A stretch of 39,324 nucleotides of DNA from Desulfobulbus sp. GTDB lineage: Bacteria > Desulfobacterota > Desulfobulbia > Desulfobulbales > Desulfobulbaceae. Positions 16,192 through 24,333 of the stretch are shown piece after piece (within the stretch, counting starts at the first letter, position 1; every line of letters begins with the position of its first letter). The position numbers were made by a program, and so were the translations under genes. The notes below the pieces were generated by a model. It did no database searches. It was not told where the DNA came from and saw only the letters and a list, made by a program, of their open reading frames with translations. Location of the stretch: positions 1-39,324 of the forward strand of contig JAQUEZ010000041.1 of assembly GCA_028684915.1 (NCBI GenBank), in the 5' to 3' direction.

Positions 16192-16506
16192 ATGATGAAC
16201 AACCAAAGCGAATCACCTTATATCGCCCATGTCTTTGTCTGCACCAACGATCGAGGCGGGGTCCGTAAGTCCTGCGCCGACAACAACAGTGCCGAGGTCA
16301 AGGCCCAGCTGAAAGAAGCGGTTACCACCCGTGGCTGGAAGGGCAAGGTGCGGATCTCCACTTCAGGTTGCATGGGTCTGTGCACCCAGGGCGCTAATGT
16401 GATGATTTACCCCCAGAAGATCTGGTTTTCCGTGGTGACGCTTGAGCAGGTCGACACAATTCTTGCCGTGCTCGAGGAACTGATCGCTGCTCACGAGCAG
16501 GCGTGA
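16192..16506 (+). CDS. thioredoxin-like [2Fe-2S] ferredoxin
   Basis: The 104-residue protein matches the thioredoxin-like ferredoxin family. Cysteines 17 ('VFVCTND'), 28 ('KSCAD'), 60 and 64 ('SGCMGLC') would bind one [2Fe-2S] cluster. These proteins occur free or as NuoE/HydA-type subunits, carrying electrons in the cytoplasm; no partner oxidoreductase is adjacent. The gene has an AAGGAG site. A putative small membrane gene begins at its stop codon. Confidence 0.9.
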   Translation: MMNNQSESPYIAHVFVCTNDRGGVRKSCADNNSAEVKAQLKEAVTTRGWKGKVRISTSGCMGLCTQGANVMIYPQKIWFSVVTLEQVDTILAVLEELIAAHEQA

Positions 16507-16664
16507 AAATTCCGCTGAGAATCTGTTCGCGGGCTTGGACGGGGTTATTCTTTGCATTGTTTACCGTCACGGCTGTTATCATTTCGATCATAGGGAGAAA
16601 TTTTAATCAAGAGAATCAAGAAGAGCTGCGGTTTTATGCACTCTGTTTTTATAACGTAATATAA
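16503..16664 (+). CDS. possible 53-residue single-span membrane protein
   Basis: A GTG at 16503 overlaps the TGA of the ferredoxin gene (GTGA), suggesting translational coupling. The reading frame gives a basic N-terminus (KIPLRICSRAW), one hydrophobic span (about residues 13-31, LFFALFTVTAVIISIIG) and an acidic-polar tail. This is a plausible membrane miniprotein, but there is no recognised family and the coding signal is weak. It could be chance. Confidence 0.35.
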   Translation: MKIPLRICSRAWTGLFFALFTVTAVIISIIGRNFNQENQEELRFYALCFYNVI

Positions 16665-16729
16665 GGAGGTTGGAAAACGCTGTTCGGCTATATCGTTAGT
16701 GGAAATCTTTCAAACACAGGGAGGACAAC

Positions 16730-17533
16730 ATGGAATTCAAAGAGATTGTGTTTCAGGTAGTCGAGGGAATTGCCACCATGACCCTTAACCGGGCCGACAT
16801 TCGTAACGCCATCACCCATCCGGACATGATTGCCGAGATCATGGCGGTCTGCTCCGAGGTCAACTCGCGCATGGATGTGCGGGCGCTGATCGTCACCGCC
16901 GTTGATCCAGCCTTCTCCTCAGGCGGCAATGTCAAAGACATGAAAGAGCGCCAGGGGATGTTCGCCGGAACCCCGGCGGAATTGGTGGAACAGTACCGCA
17001 AGAACCTCCAGGAAGTCCTGCTGGCAGTGTATAATGTCGAGGTTCCCACTATCGCCGCCATCAACGGTTCTGCGGTCGGTGCCGGTTGCGGCCTGGCGCT
17101 GATGTGTGATATCCGGGTCGCCTCCACCAAGGCCACCTTTGGCGAGACCTTCTTGAATGTGGGGTTGATCCCCGGCGACGGTAGCGCGTTCACCCTTCCG
17201 CGCGTGGTCGGCATGGCCAAGGCCTGCGAACTGATCTTCACCGCCGAAACCATCGACGCAGCCACCGCTCTTGATCTCGGCCTCATTGGCCATGTGGTCG
17301 AGCACGAGGAACTGCTGACTAAAGCCACCTCCATTGGTCGCAAGATTGCCGGTCGCCCACCGCAGGCCGTACGCCTGACCAAGAAACTACTGCGCATGGG
17401 GGTTCATTCCACCTTGGCCGAAAGCATGACTCAGGCAGCTGCCTTCCAGTCGCTGTGTCACTTCACCGATGACCACATGGAAGCGCTTAATGCTATGTTT
17501 GAAAAGCGCAAACCCAACTACCAGGGCAAGTAG
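16730..17533 (+). CDS. enoyl-CoA hydratase/isomerase (crotonase) family
   Basis: The 267-residue protein has the crotonase fold: 'LNRADIRNAITHPDM', oxyanion region 'FSSGGNVKDM', then 'AAINGSAVGAGCGLALMCDIRVAS' and 'FGETFLNVGLIPGDGSAFTLPRVVG', with a glutamate in 'GETFLN' near the usual catalytic position. Family members hydrate enoyl-CoA or isomerise, cleave or dehalogenate acyl-CoA. The substrate is unclear and no other beta-oxidation gene is nearby. The start has a strong GGGAGGA site. Confidence 0.88.
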   Translation: MEFKEIVFQVVEGIATMTLNRADIRNAITHPDMIAEIMAVCSEVNSRMDVRALIVTAVDPAFSSGGNVKDMKERQGMFAGTPAELVEQYRKNLQEVLLAVYNVEVPTIAAINGSAVGAGCGLALMCDIRVASTKATFGETFLNVGLIPGDGSAFTLPRVVGMAKACELIFTAETIDAATALDLGLIGHVVEHEELLTKATSIGRKIAGRPPQAVRLTKKLLRMGVHSTLAESMTQAAAFQSLCHFTDDHMEALNAMFEKRKPNYQGK

Positions 17534-17634
17534 CCGGATGAACAGCCGTCCTGGCGCCCGGAGGGAAAATCCTTCCCGTTGGTCGTCATAGCCGGGGGAT
17601 GCGTTTTCTTCCGCGAAACAATGGACGACCCCGA

Positions 17635-17715
17635 TGTCATTTTGAACGAACCTGAGGAATCTCGCTGTGCATCGCGAAGTGTCGATCGTTCCCATGCACC
17701 AGCGTGGGAACGATC
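17635..17715. repeat. two widespread dispersed-repeat motifs with a strong palindrome
   Basis: The segment GTCATTTTGAACGAACCTG (from 17635), continuing GAGGAATCTCG, resembles a repeat I recall as scattered through several anaerobe and Bacteroidetes/Chlorobi genomes. It is followed by a 14-pair palindrome (one wobble pair) with arms GATCGTTCCCATGC and GCGTGGGAACGATC and loop ACCA, at 17684-17715. It fills much of the 257-base gap between the crotonase and methyltransferase genes. There is no T-run, so I do not call it a terminator. Confidence 0.6.
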
Positions 17716-17790
17716 CCCTTGAGGAACACATGAAGAATACCATGTGGCTCACTTTCTCTGCATGAACCCTGAACTTGCTGGAATTGTACC

Positions 17791-18465
17791 ATGGCTACCG
17801 CACTTTTTGACACCTGGACCGACCGTTACGACCTCTGGTTTGCCACTCCCATCGGCCAACTGGTTCGCTGGTATGAAGCCGAAATCCTCCTGAACTTTCT
17901 TGAGCCCCAACCGGGCGAGCGGATTCTTGATGTCGGTTGTGGCACTGGCATCTTCACCGTCGATGTACTCAAGTCCGGTGCCTGGGTGACCGGAATCGAC
18001 CTCTCCGCATCAATGCTCGCACGAGCTGTAACACGCGGTGGCGAGAGTTTTGCCGGACTCTGCGCCGATATGTGTGCCTTGCCTTTTGCCGACAACAGCT
18101 TTGATCGAGTCTTTTCCATGACTGCAATTGAATTTGTCGCCGACGCTGCCAAGGCGATAGGCGAACTGAACCGGGTGGTTAAACCAGGTGGTCGGGTGGT
18201 CTTGACCTCGCTCAACAGCCTCAGCCCTTGGGCCGAGCAACGGCGCAGCAAGGCCGCCACCGAAGGCCACGCCCTTTTTGAACAGGCCTCTTTCCGTTCA
18301 CCTGAAGAGATACGAAGTCTGATCCCTGTTGCCTGCCAGAGTAAAACCGCGATCCATTTTCTCAAGCAGGATCCGGTGGATAAGGTCCCGCAAATCGAGC
18401 AGAAGGGCATGGAACAGAATCTGGAGACCGGGGCGTTTTTGGCAGTGCGGTGGGATAAGGTTTGA
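17791..18465 (+). CDS. class I SAM-dependent methyltransferase
   Basis: The 224-residue protein has the methyltransferase core: motif I '[14 protein letters not shown]', motif II '[14 protein letters not shown]', then '[19 protein letters not shown]' and the post-motif '[13 protein letters not shown]'. It is closest to the UbiE/Methyltransf_11 type, which methylates small molecules or quinone precursors. The substrate is not assigned. Its stop TGA is also the first three bases of a dispersed repeat (TGATGGCGTCG), so the annotated C-terminus may have been fixed by that insertion. Confidence 0.87.
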   Translation: MATALFDTWTDRYDLWFATPIGQLVRWYEAEILLNFLEPQPGERILDVGCGTGIFTVDVLKSGAWVTGIDLSASMLARAVTRGGESFAGLCADMCALPFADNSFDRVFSMTAIEFVADAAKAIGELNRVVKPGGRVVLTSLNSLSPWAEQRRSKAATEGHALFEQASFRSPEEIRSLIPVACQSKTAIHFLKQDPVDKVPQIEQKGMEQNLETGAFLAVRWDKV

Positions 18466-18551
18466 TGGCGTCGTAAAAACACCATTCCTTGTATATCTGT
18501 GTTTTTACTTAGCCATCTCTGAGAGTGTGATGGACTTTTTACGAGTCCATC
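18463..18551 (+). repeat. dispersed repeat abutting a stop codon
   Basis: It starts TGATGGCGTCGTAAAAAC and ends with the hairpin GATGGACT-TTTTACG-AGTCCATC (18529-18551). The methyltransferase stop codon is its first triplet. It is a shortened copy of the 15988 element. An IS3-type transposase remnant follows immediately. Confidence 0.85.
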
Positions 18552-18671
18552 CTGATTAGGATGCATTTCAAATTGCTGCGCCAATTCGGTCAGCGTCTTA
18601 TCTCCGGCCAACGCCGCCAAGGCCACTTTCGCCTTGAACGTCGCTGAGTGTTTCCGTCTTGTTCCTTTTCC
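18552..18671 (-). pseudogene. IS3-family transposase OrfA remnant
   Basis: On the minus strand the frame reads '[20 protein letters not shown]', then '[20 protein letters not shown]'. This is the N-terminal helix-turn-helix part of an IS3-type OrfA. Similarity stops after about 40 residues, exactly where the dispersed repeat begins; OrfB and the rest are absent. The 18700-18770 stretch (GTGTCCGATTTTCCGGCG) resembles an insertion-sequence end and may be its terminal repeat. Confidence 0.75.
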
Positions 18672-18776
18672 CCTTACTTGTTTTCCTTGGTTAGGCCCTT
18701 CATAGGGCGCTACTGGAAACAGATTTTCCACGTAAGGGTGTGTCCGATTTTCCGGCGCCACTTTTATGTTTTGTTG

Positions 18777-18822
18777 TTGACAGCCTGTAAGCGAGCGCTA
18801 TATTTATCGTTAAATTGCGATA
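18777..18822 (+). promoter_or_regulatory. ars promoter and ArsR operator
   Basis: TTGACA (18777-18782), a 16-base spacer and TATATT (18799-18804) form a strong sigma-70 promoter. An inverted repeat TATCG-N8-CGATA (18805-18822) starts right after the -10 box, the usual place for an ArsR operator. Bound repressor would block initiation, and metalloid would release it. The arsR start is 19 bases further on. Confidence 0.7.
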
Positions 18823-18840
18823 TAGGAATATGGAGGGCAG

Positions 18841-19191
18841 GTGAAAACATTTATACGAATAATGAAAGCTTTGTCCGACCCGAACAGAGTACGGGTGGTC
18901 AAACTCCTCCAAGGGGAAGAACTCTGTGTCTGTGAAATCCAAGAGGTCTTGGGACTGGCGCAGTCAACGGTCTCTAAACATATGAAAATTTTGGAAGATG
19001 CGGGCTTGGTTGAAAAGAAAAGACAGGGAACCTGGATGATTTACAGCCTGGCTGATGGTAGAGAGTCGGTATTTGCCAAAAAAATGCTGATGGAACTTAG
19101 CGATTGGCTCAATGATGACAGCGAACTGAAAAGGATGCGCAATGCCCTACCAGCCGCCGCAGGATTACGTTATTGCGCACAAAAAGATTGA
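18841..19191 (+). CDS. arsR: ArsR family metalloid-responsive repressor
   Basis: The 116-residue winged-helix protein starts at a GTG with GGAGGG upstream. The metal-sensing ELCVCEI motif in the recognition helix region gives the Cys-x-Cys arsenite site, followed by 'LAQSTVSKHMKILEDAGLVEKKRQGTWMIYSL' (DNA-recognition helix and wing). It likely represses the downstream resistance genes from its own operator at 18805-18822 and releases on arsenite. It opens the island running to the ACR3 gene. Confidence 0.92.
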   Translation: MKTFIRIMKALSDPNRVRVVKLLQGEELCVCEIQEVLGLAQSTVSKHMKILEDAGLVEKKRQGTWMIYSLADGRESVFAKKMLMELSDWLNDDSELKRMRNALPAAAGLRYCAQKD

Positions 19192-19281
19192 GGACATGCT
19201 CATGAAAGCAATCCACCCTTTCTACGTCAACTAACTAATAAATCAAAAAATACTATAAATTTCAACGTAAGGAGACAGGCT

Positions 19282-19668
19282 GTGAACCCCTTTCAACCCA
19301 GTTGTGGTTGCACCTGCAGTGCAGGTCCGAAACTAATTTTTTCCTGTTCCGGTGCCGCTGATGTCGGCGAACTTGCCGATCAAACGGCCAGAACACTGAC
19401 CCGGAACGGGGATGGCAAGATGTTTTGCCTGGCAGGAATTGGTGGTCGGGTCAGCGGTATACTCAAGTCAACTGGAGCAGCATCTTCTATCCTGGCAATT
19501 GATGGCTGTTCCCTCGATTGCACTAAAAAATCCCTGGAAGAGGCGGGTTTTACCCGCATCAATCATCTTCGCCTCACTGATCTTGGCTTTGAAAAGGGGA
19601 GTTCCGACGTCAATCCTGACTCTATCGCCTTGATCGTTGACAAAGCAAAAATATTTCTCTCGGAATAG
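19282..19668 (+). CDS. DGC-domain putative zinc-binding protein
   Basis: The 128-residue protein (GTG start, GGAGAC site) matches the DGC family. It has an N-terminal cysteine cluster (CGCTC) and the name motif in 'LAIDGCSLDCTKKSLEEAG', with another cysteine in 'FSCSGAADVGELADQTAR'. The family is thought to bind zinc or another thiophilic metal through these cysteines; its function is unproven. It recurs in arsenic and thioredoxin contexts, consistent with its place between arsR and the thioredoxin gene. It is probably cytoplasmic, as no signal peptide is seen. Confidence 0.82.
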   Translation: MNPFQPSCGCTCSAGPKLIFSCSGAADVGELADQTARTLTRNGDGKMFCLAGIGGRVSGILKSTGAASSILAIDGCSLDCTKKSLEEAGFTRINHLRLTDLGFEKGSSDVNPDSIALIVDKAKIFLSE

Positions 19669-19676
19669 GCGCCTAC

Positions 19677-20075
19677 ATGAAAAGTTTTTATCCAAAAACA
19701 ACAATAACGACTCTCCTCCTCTCTGGATATTTGGTGCTGCTTTCTGCTCTCATCTCTTTTGCCGATGATACGAAAGCAATACCAATGGCTCCTGTCCCCG
19801 GCAAGGTGACCATGGTCGATCTCGGCGCAAAAAAATGTATACCGTGCAAGATGATGGCACCGATCATGGCAGAACTTGAGAAGGAGTATAAAGATCGGGC
19901 AGCCATCGTCTTTATCGATGTCTGGGAAAATCCAGATGCTGCCCGGAAATACGGTATAGGGATCATCCCGACCCAGATTTTCTACGATGCGAGTGGTCAA
20001 GAAATGCTCCGTCATGAAGGATTTTTTGAAAAATCAGCCATAATTGCCGAGTTGGCAAAGCTCGGGGTCGAGTAG
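19677..20075 (+). CDS. exported thioredoxin-family protein
   Basis: The 132-residue protein has an N-terminal signal or anchor (about residues 9-28) and a thioredoxin fold with active site CIPC ('LGAKKCIPCKMMAP'), the conserved proline in 'IGIIPTQIF' and the end 'ELAKLGV'. It would act in the periplasm as a disulfide reductase. The CcdA-like gene starts three bases after its stop, so it is probably recharged by that membrane electron carrier. The pair may keep periplasmic or cytochrome-maturation thiols reduced. Confidence 0.88.
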   Translation: MKSFYPKTTITTLLLSGYLVLLSALISFADDTKAIPMAPVPGKVTMVDLGAKKCIPCKMMAPIMAELEKEYKDRAAIVFIDVWENPDAARKYGIGIIPTQIFYDASGQEMLRHEGFFEKSAIIAELAKLGVE

Positions 20076-20078
20076 TTC

Positions 20079-20780
20079 ATGGACCAATTCTTTCTCACCA
20101 TCAATTCATGGATGGGCCAGGGCCCTTTTTGGGGAGCCCTTGGTTGTTTTCTTTGGGGGATGGTGAGCGTGCTGTTCAGCCCCTGTCACCTAGCCTCCAT
20201 CCCACTCATCATTGGCTATGTAGGTGGACAGAATCAACTGATCGAAGGACGCAAGGCGGTGCTCTATGCCATCGTTTTTACAACCGGGCTCTTTATTACC
20301 ATTGCGGCTGTCGGTCTCGTTTGTTCGTTGCTCGGTCGTATGCTCGGCGATGTGGGACCGTACTGGACTATAGCCATTGGCCTGCTGCTGATCTGGGTCG
20401 CCCTTGATATTTTCGGGATAGCCAAATGTTCTCTTCCTGGAGGGCATTTGTCCCGCTTGACGATTAAGGGTCTTACCGGGGCCTTTGTTCTCGGATTGGC
20501 CTATGGTGTACTCTCTGGATCCTGCACCTTTGGTTTTATCGCTCCGATTCTTGCCATTGTCTCGGTGCAAGCCAAGGTGTTCACCGGCGTGCTCTTTATT
20601 CTATTGTTCGCCATCGGCCACTGCATCCCCATTGTCGTTGCCGGCAGTTCGACTGCCCTGGTAAAATGCCTGCTTGCGAGCAGCCGTTGGCAGCAGGGGG
20701 GGAGATTTTTTCGCCGCCTGGCGGGTACGCTGATAATGCTACTTGGTATTTATTTCGTCGTTCAACCATTTTTTAATTGA
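20079..20780 (+). CDS. CcdA/DsbD-like thiol-disulfide membrane transporter
   Basis: The 233-residue membrane protein has about six spans and the CcdA signature: the first cysteine in 'VLFSPCHLASIP' and the second in 'VLSGSCTFGFIAP'. It moves reducing equivalents from cytoplasmic thioredoxin across the membrane to periplasmic partners, here most likely the adjacent exported thioredoxin. Its stop codon TGA is the first triplet of a dispersed repeat. The neighbours suggest it serves the metal-resistance island rather than general cytochrome assembly. Confidence 0.87.
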   Translation: MDQFFLTINSWMGQGPFWGALGCFLWGMVSVLFSPCHLASIPLIIGYVGGQNQLIEGRKAVLYAIVFTTGLFITIAAVGLVCSLLGRMLGDVGPYWTIAIGLLLIWVALDIFGIAKCSLPGGHLSRLTIKGLTGAFVLGLAYGVLSGSCTFGFIAPILAIVSVQAKVFTGVLFILLFAIGHCIPIVVAGSSTALVKCLLASSRWQQGGRFFRRLAGTLIMLLGIYFVVQPFFN

Positions 20781-20880
20781 TGACGTCGTGAAAACTTCAT
20801 TTCGCTGCGTCGCAGCTTTTTTCCCGACACTCATCGCCCCTGATGTATGCCTCCGTGGCGGTGAAAACGCGACTCCTTCT
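20778..20880 (+). repeat. dispersed repeat inside the ars island
   Basis: It starts TGATGACGTCGTGAAAACTT and keeps the TTTTTTCCCGACACTC and TGATGTATGCCTCCG parts. The hairpin end is replaced by the CDF gene's ribosome site (TGGAGA). The first triplet is the stop of the CcdA gene. A conceptual frame extends through it into the CDF gene, but that part is repeat rather than protein. Confidence 0.8.
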
Positions 20881-20895
20881 CTCCTGGAGATTCTC

Positions 20896-21861
20896 ATGAT
20901 CCACGACCATGCTCATGCTCCGACGAACTTCAATCGTGCTTTTGCCATTGGTACGATTTTAAATCTGCTCTTTGTCGTTATCGAGGCCGGTTATGGCACA
21001 ATAGCCCATTCATTGGCCCTTATTGCCGATGCCGGTCATAATTTAAGCGACGTCATGACCCTGATCCTGGCCTGGGGCGCGATGGCATTGGCAAATCGGT
21101 CAGCTACAGCCAGGCACACCTTTGGTTTTAAAAAGGGAACTATCCTTGCCTCTCTCGGGAGTGCGCTGTTTTTGTGTGTGGCGATTGGAATCATCATCTG
21201 GGAGGCTGTTGGTCGCCTGCGTTCGCCAGTACCGGTGGATGGCATGACTATTCTGGTGGTAGCCGCTATTGGCGTGGTCATTAATACCGCGACCGCCTTG
21301 TTGTTTATGAGCGGCAGAAAAAAAGATCTCAATATCAAAGGAGCTTTTTTACACATGGCCGCCGATGCACTGGTTTCTGCCGGAGTGGTTGCTTCGGGGC
21401 TGCTTATAGCCGTCACCGGCTGGAACATTCTTGATCCGGTGATCTCGATAGCGATTGCCTGCGTTATTTTGCTTTCTGGCTGGGGACTTCTGAAAGACTC
21501 CCTGCATCTCACCATGGCCGGAGTTCCTGCCCAGATCGACGCGGCAGCTGTACTGGACTATCTAGCGGGGCTCCCCGGCGTACACTGTGTTCATGATCTC
21601 CATATCTGGGCAGCCAGTACCACGGAAAACATCCTTACCGCCCATTTGGTTATGCAGGATGGCGGTAGCGACGAGTTCTTATTTCAGACGGCCGAACGTC
21701 TGTATCATGATTTCAATATTCACCACACGACCATCCAGATCGAACGAAGTGATATCCGAGGGTCGTGTTATATCGAGAATAGGACCGGGCAAGGTGCATG
21801 CTGGCCAGGAAGAAAGGAAAGTTTTTCCCCTTCTTGTGTTTCGGGATGTCCTTTACAGTAA
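20896..21861 (+). CDS. cation diffusion facilitator (CzcD/ZitB-like)
   Basis: The predicted protein has 321 residues from the ATG at 20896 (TGGAGA upstream). Six membrane spans and the paired zinc-site motifs 'SLALIADAGHNLSDV' (HxxxD) and 'FLHMAADALVSAG' identify the CDF family. It exports Zn, Co or Cd from the cytoplasm using proton flux. The N-terminal His-rich 'HDHAHA' is also typical. The C-terminal metal-chaperone-like domain ends 'HHTTIQIER', then a short cysteine-containing tail (residues about 290-321) that is longer than usual. Confidence 0.9.
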   Translation: MIHDHAHAPTNFNRAFAIGTILNLLFVVIEAGYGTIAHSLALIADAGHNLSDVMTLILAWGAMALANRSATARHTFGFKKGTILASLGSALFLCVAIGIIIWEAVGRLRSPVPVDGMTILVVAAIGVVINTATALLFMSGRKKDLNIKGAFLHMAADALVSAGVVASGLLIAVTGWNILDPVISIAIACVILLSGWGLLKDSLHLTMAGVPAQIDAAAVLDYLAGLPGVHCVHDLHIWAASTTENILTAHLVMQDGGSDEFLFQTAERLYHDFNIHHTTIQIERSDIRGSCYIENRTGQGACWPGRKESFSPSCVSGCPLQ

Positions 21862-21919
21862 GCTGGGGATTGGCAGCAGAGAGCACGTAGTGAATCCGTA
21901 GGCAAGGAAAGGCAAAAAA

Positions 21920-22363
21920 ATGACGCCAAAATTAAAAATTCTTTTTCTCTGTACGGGCAATTCATGCCGCAGCCAAATGGCTGAAGGCTGGACACGAAAG
22001 CTCAAGGGTGATCTCATTGAAGTCTATTCTGCAGGCATTGAGACGCACGGGCTGAATTCGTTGGCTGTTGAAGTCATGCATGAAGTTGGTGTCGATATCT
22101 CCACGCACACTTCCAAGCATCTGGATACCCTTGGAAATCTGGATTTCGATGGTGTGATCACTGTTTGCGATAATGCGCGTGAGACCTGCCCGATTTTTCC
22201 CGGTGCAAAAAAGATTCTCCATTTCGGTTTCAGCGATCCTCCGGCACTGGCAAAGAAGCTTGCCGAGCAAGGAGCCAACGAAGAGGAACAGCGTAACTGC
22301 TACCGCCTTGTTCGTGATGAGATCCGCGCTTTTGTGGAAACACTACCGGCAGCTCTGAAGTAA
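21920..22363 (+). CDS. arsC: arsenate reductase, thioredoxin-coupled (LMW-phosphatase type)
   Basis: The 147-residue protein has the P-loop CTGNSCR (Cys11, Cys16, Arg17) and the resolving cysteines 83 and 90 in 'TVCDNARETC', which mark the thioredoxin-dependent ArsC class. It reduces arsenate to arsenite for export by the next gene (ACR3). The thioredoxin here might be cytoplasmic and encoded elsewhere, because the one in this island is exported. A start with GGCAAGGAAAGG-like purines lies just upstream. Confidence 0.93.
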   Translation: MTPKLKILFLCTGNSCRSQMAEGWTRKLKGDLIEVYSAGIETHGLNSLAVEVMHEVGVDISTHTSKHLDTLGNLDFDGVITVCDNARETCPIFPGAKKILHFGFSDPPALAKKLAEQGANEEEQRNCYRLVRDEIRAFVETLPAALK

Positions 22364-22403
22364 AATTTTACTGTAAATTTCAGATATTCTAGAAGGAGAG
22401 ACA

Positions 22404-23492
22404 ATGAATAATCGACCGAAACTTTTAGGTTTTCTCGACAGATTTCTCACTCTGTGGATATTTCTTGCCATGTTTGCAGGCGTCATGCTTGGCTATTCCT
22501 GGCCACCGGTCCAGAAGCTTGTCAACGCATTTCAAGTCGGCACGACCAATATCCCCATCGCAATTGGACTGATCATGATGATGTACCCACCGCTCGCCAA
22601 GGTCAAATATGAGCAACTGGGACAGGTGTTCAGGAATGGCAAAGTGCTGATGCTTTCCCTAGTTCAGAACTGGATTATCGGGCCGATTTTAATGGTTTTT
22701 CTGGCCATCATCTTCCTCTCTGGGCAGCAACACTACATGATAGGCCTCATTCTTATCGGTCTGGCTCGATGCATCGCGATGGTAATCGTCTGGAACGATT
22801 TAGCTGACGGTGATACCGAATATTGTGCTGGTCTTGTCGCTTTCAATTCGATCTTCCAGATTCTGTTTTTTTCTCTCTATGCCTGGATATTCATCACTCT
22901 GATTCCTGCTTGGTTCGGCCTTGGCGGGGCGATTGTCAATGTTTCCATCGGTGAGATCGCAAAATCGGTCTTTGTTTATCTTGGCATTCCTTTTATTGCC
23001 GGAATGATGAGTCGTTTTATTGGTATCAAGATGAAAGGCAAAGACTGGTACGAGACAGTATTTATCCCAAAAATTAGTCCGTTGACGCTTATTTTTCTTC
23101 TTTTCACCATTCTGGTGATGTTTTCGCTCAAAGGCGAATACATCGTGCAATTGCCTTTGGATGTACTGCGTATCGCCGTACCGCTGACCGTATACTTCCT
23201 GGTGATGTTTGCGGTTTCATTCTTTTTTTCGATGAAGGTTGGCGCGACCTACGAGCAGACCGTGACGCTCAGTTTCACCGCCGCTTCCAACAACTTCGAA
23301 CTTGCGATTGCTGTTGCGATAGCGGTATTCGGGATTAATTCTGGAGAGGCATTTGCTACGGTTATCGGCCCGTTGGTCGAAGTGCCGGTGCTGATTGCCC
23401 TTGTTCATGTGGCTCGACGCATGAAATTGAAATACTTCCCGATAGAACAGCGAACACTCACAGGTGTTTGTCATGTCCGGCCCAAACAGTAA
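22404..23492 (+). CDS. ACR3 family arsenite efflux permease
   Basis: The 362-residue protein has about ten membrane spans and the ACR3 landmarks '[20 protein letters not shown]', '[19 protein letters not shown]' (with the essential transport cysteine) and '[20 protein letters not shown]'. It extrudes arsenite from the cytoplasm and completes the arsR-arsC-ACR3 set. It has a GAAGGAGAG site and lies 40 bases after arsC. Confidence 0.94.
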   Translation: MNNRPKLLGFLDRFLTLWIFLAMFAGVMLGYSWPPVQKLVNAFQVGTTNIPIAIGLIMMMYPPLAKVKYEQLGQVFRNGKVLMLSLVQNWIIGPILMVFLAIIFLSGQQHYMIGLILIGLARCIAMVIVWNDLADGDTEYCAGLVAFNSIFQILFFSLYAWIFITLIPAWFGLGGAIVNVSIGEIAKSVFVYLGIPFIAGMMSRFIGIKMKGKDWYETVFIPKISPLTLIFLLFTILVMFSLKGEYIVQLPLDVLRIAVPLTVYFLVMFAVSFFFSMKVGATYEQTVTLSFTAASNNFELAIAVAIAVFGINSGEAFATVIGPLVEVPVLIALVHVARRMKLKYFPIEQRTLTGVCHVRPKQ

Positions 23493-23567
23493 GGGGTATC
23501 CTGTTTACGGCGACAGGATAGGCCTGCAACCTGATCCCCATTTGTAAAATTGAGTCTTTGCAAAATT

Positions 23568-23640
23568 TGATGGCGTCGTAAAAACTTCGGTCTCCAGCAT
23601 TGCAGCGCTTTTTTCGACGCTCGCAGTTGGCGACATCTCC
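23568..23640 (+). repeat. dispersed repeat, partial copy
   Basis: It begins TGATGGCGTCGTAAAAACTT and continues through GCAGCGCTTTTTTCGACGCTC. The hairpin end is missing. It separates the ars island from the hemolysin III-like gene. Confidence 0.8.
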
Positions 23641-23670
23641 GGTCAAGATACAAAATGAGCCCCTTGCACC

Positions 23671-24288
23671 ATGTATAAAGGCGAACGTTTCAACAGTATC
23701 AGCCACCTCTTTGGTGCAATTGCAGCCTTGGCGGGGCTTGTTGTTGTGGTGGTTGTAGCTGCAAAACAAGGCGATCCATGGAAGATAGTGAGCTTCAGCA
23801 TCTATGGAGCGACGTTGTTTTTTCTCTATACCGTTTCAACGCTCTATCATAGCCTACGCGGCAATGCGAAAAGGATATTTCGTAAACTCGACCATTATTC
23901 GATCTATTTCTTGATCGCGGGGACGTACACTCCATTCACTCTGGTTACCCTTCACGGCGGCTGGGGCTGGGCGATATTCGGAATTATTTGGGGATTAGCC
24001 ATTCTGGGGATCTTGCTGGAGGCCTTGCCGCAGGGAAAAAATCGGATACTCTCGGTCGTTATATATGTGGCCATGGGTTGGCTACTCATGGTGGCTATCA
24101 AACCCTTGCTGGTAGCGTTGCCTCTTGTTGGATTCTGGTGGCTCCTGCTGGGTGGCTGTTTGTATACCGGCGGCTTGGTGTTTTATTTTCTGGATGAGAA
24201 GATGCCCCATTTTCATGGAATATGGCATCTGTTTGTTCTCGGAGGAAGCGTCTGCCACTACGTGACCATGCTCTTCTTCGTCGCCTGA
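23671..24288 (+). CDS. hemolysin III / PAQR-family membrane protein
   Basis: The 205-residue protein has seven membrane spans. The family motifs are 'SHLFGAIAALAGL', 'SLRGNAKRIFRKLDHYSIYFLIAGTYTPF' and 'HLFVLGGSVCHYVTML', with the conserved Asp, Ser and His residues that bind zinc in PAQR proteins. Bacterial members are called hemolysin III but their role is unclear; a membrane-fluidity or lipid hydrolase function is suspected. It converges with the NtrC-type regulator gene 45 bases away. Confidence 0.88.
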   Translation: MYKGERFNSISHLFGAIAALAGLVVVVVVAAKQGDPWKIVSFSIYGATLFFLYTVSTLYHSLRGNAKRIFRKLDHYSIYFLIAGTYTPFTLVTLHGGWGWAIFGIIWGLAILGILLEALPQGKNRILSVVIYVAMGWLLMVAIKPLLVALPLVGFWWLLLGGCLYTGGLVFYFLDEKMPHFHGIWHLFVLGGSVCHYVTMLFFVA

Positions 24289-24333
24289 TTTCTTGATTGA
24301 ACCGTGGTTTTGCTAGGGCGGATCCCCTTTGGT

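Noticed and set aside
17684..17715. Strong palindrome as intrinsic terminator of the crotonase gene
   Set aside because: No T-run follows, and the sequence matches a widespread dispersed palindromic repeat.
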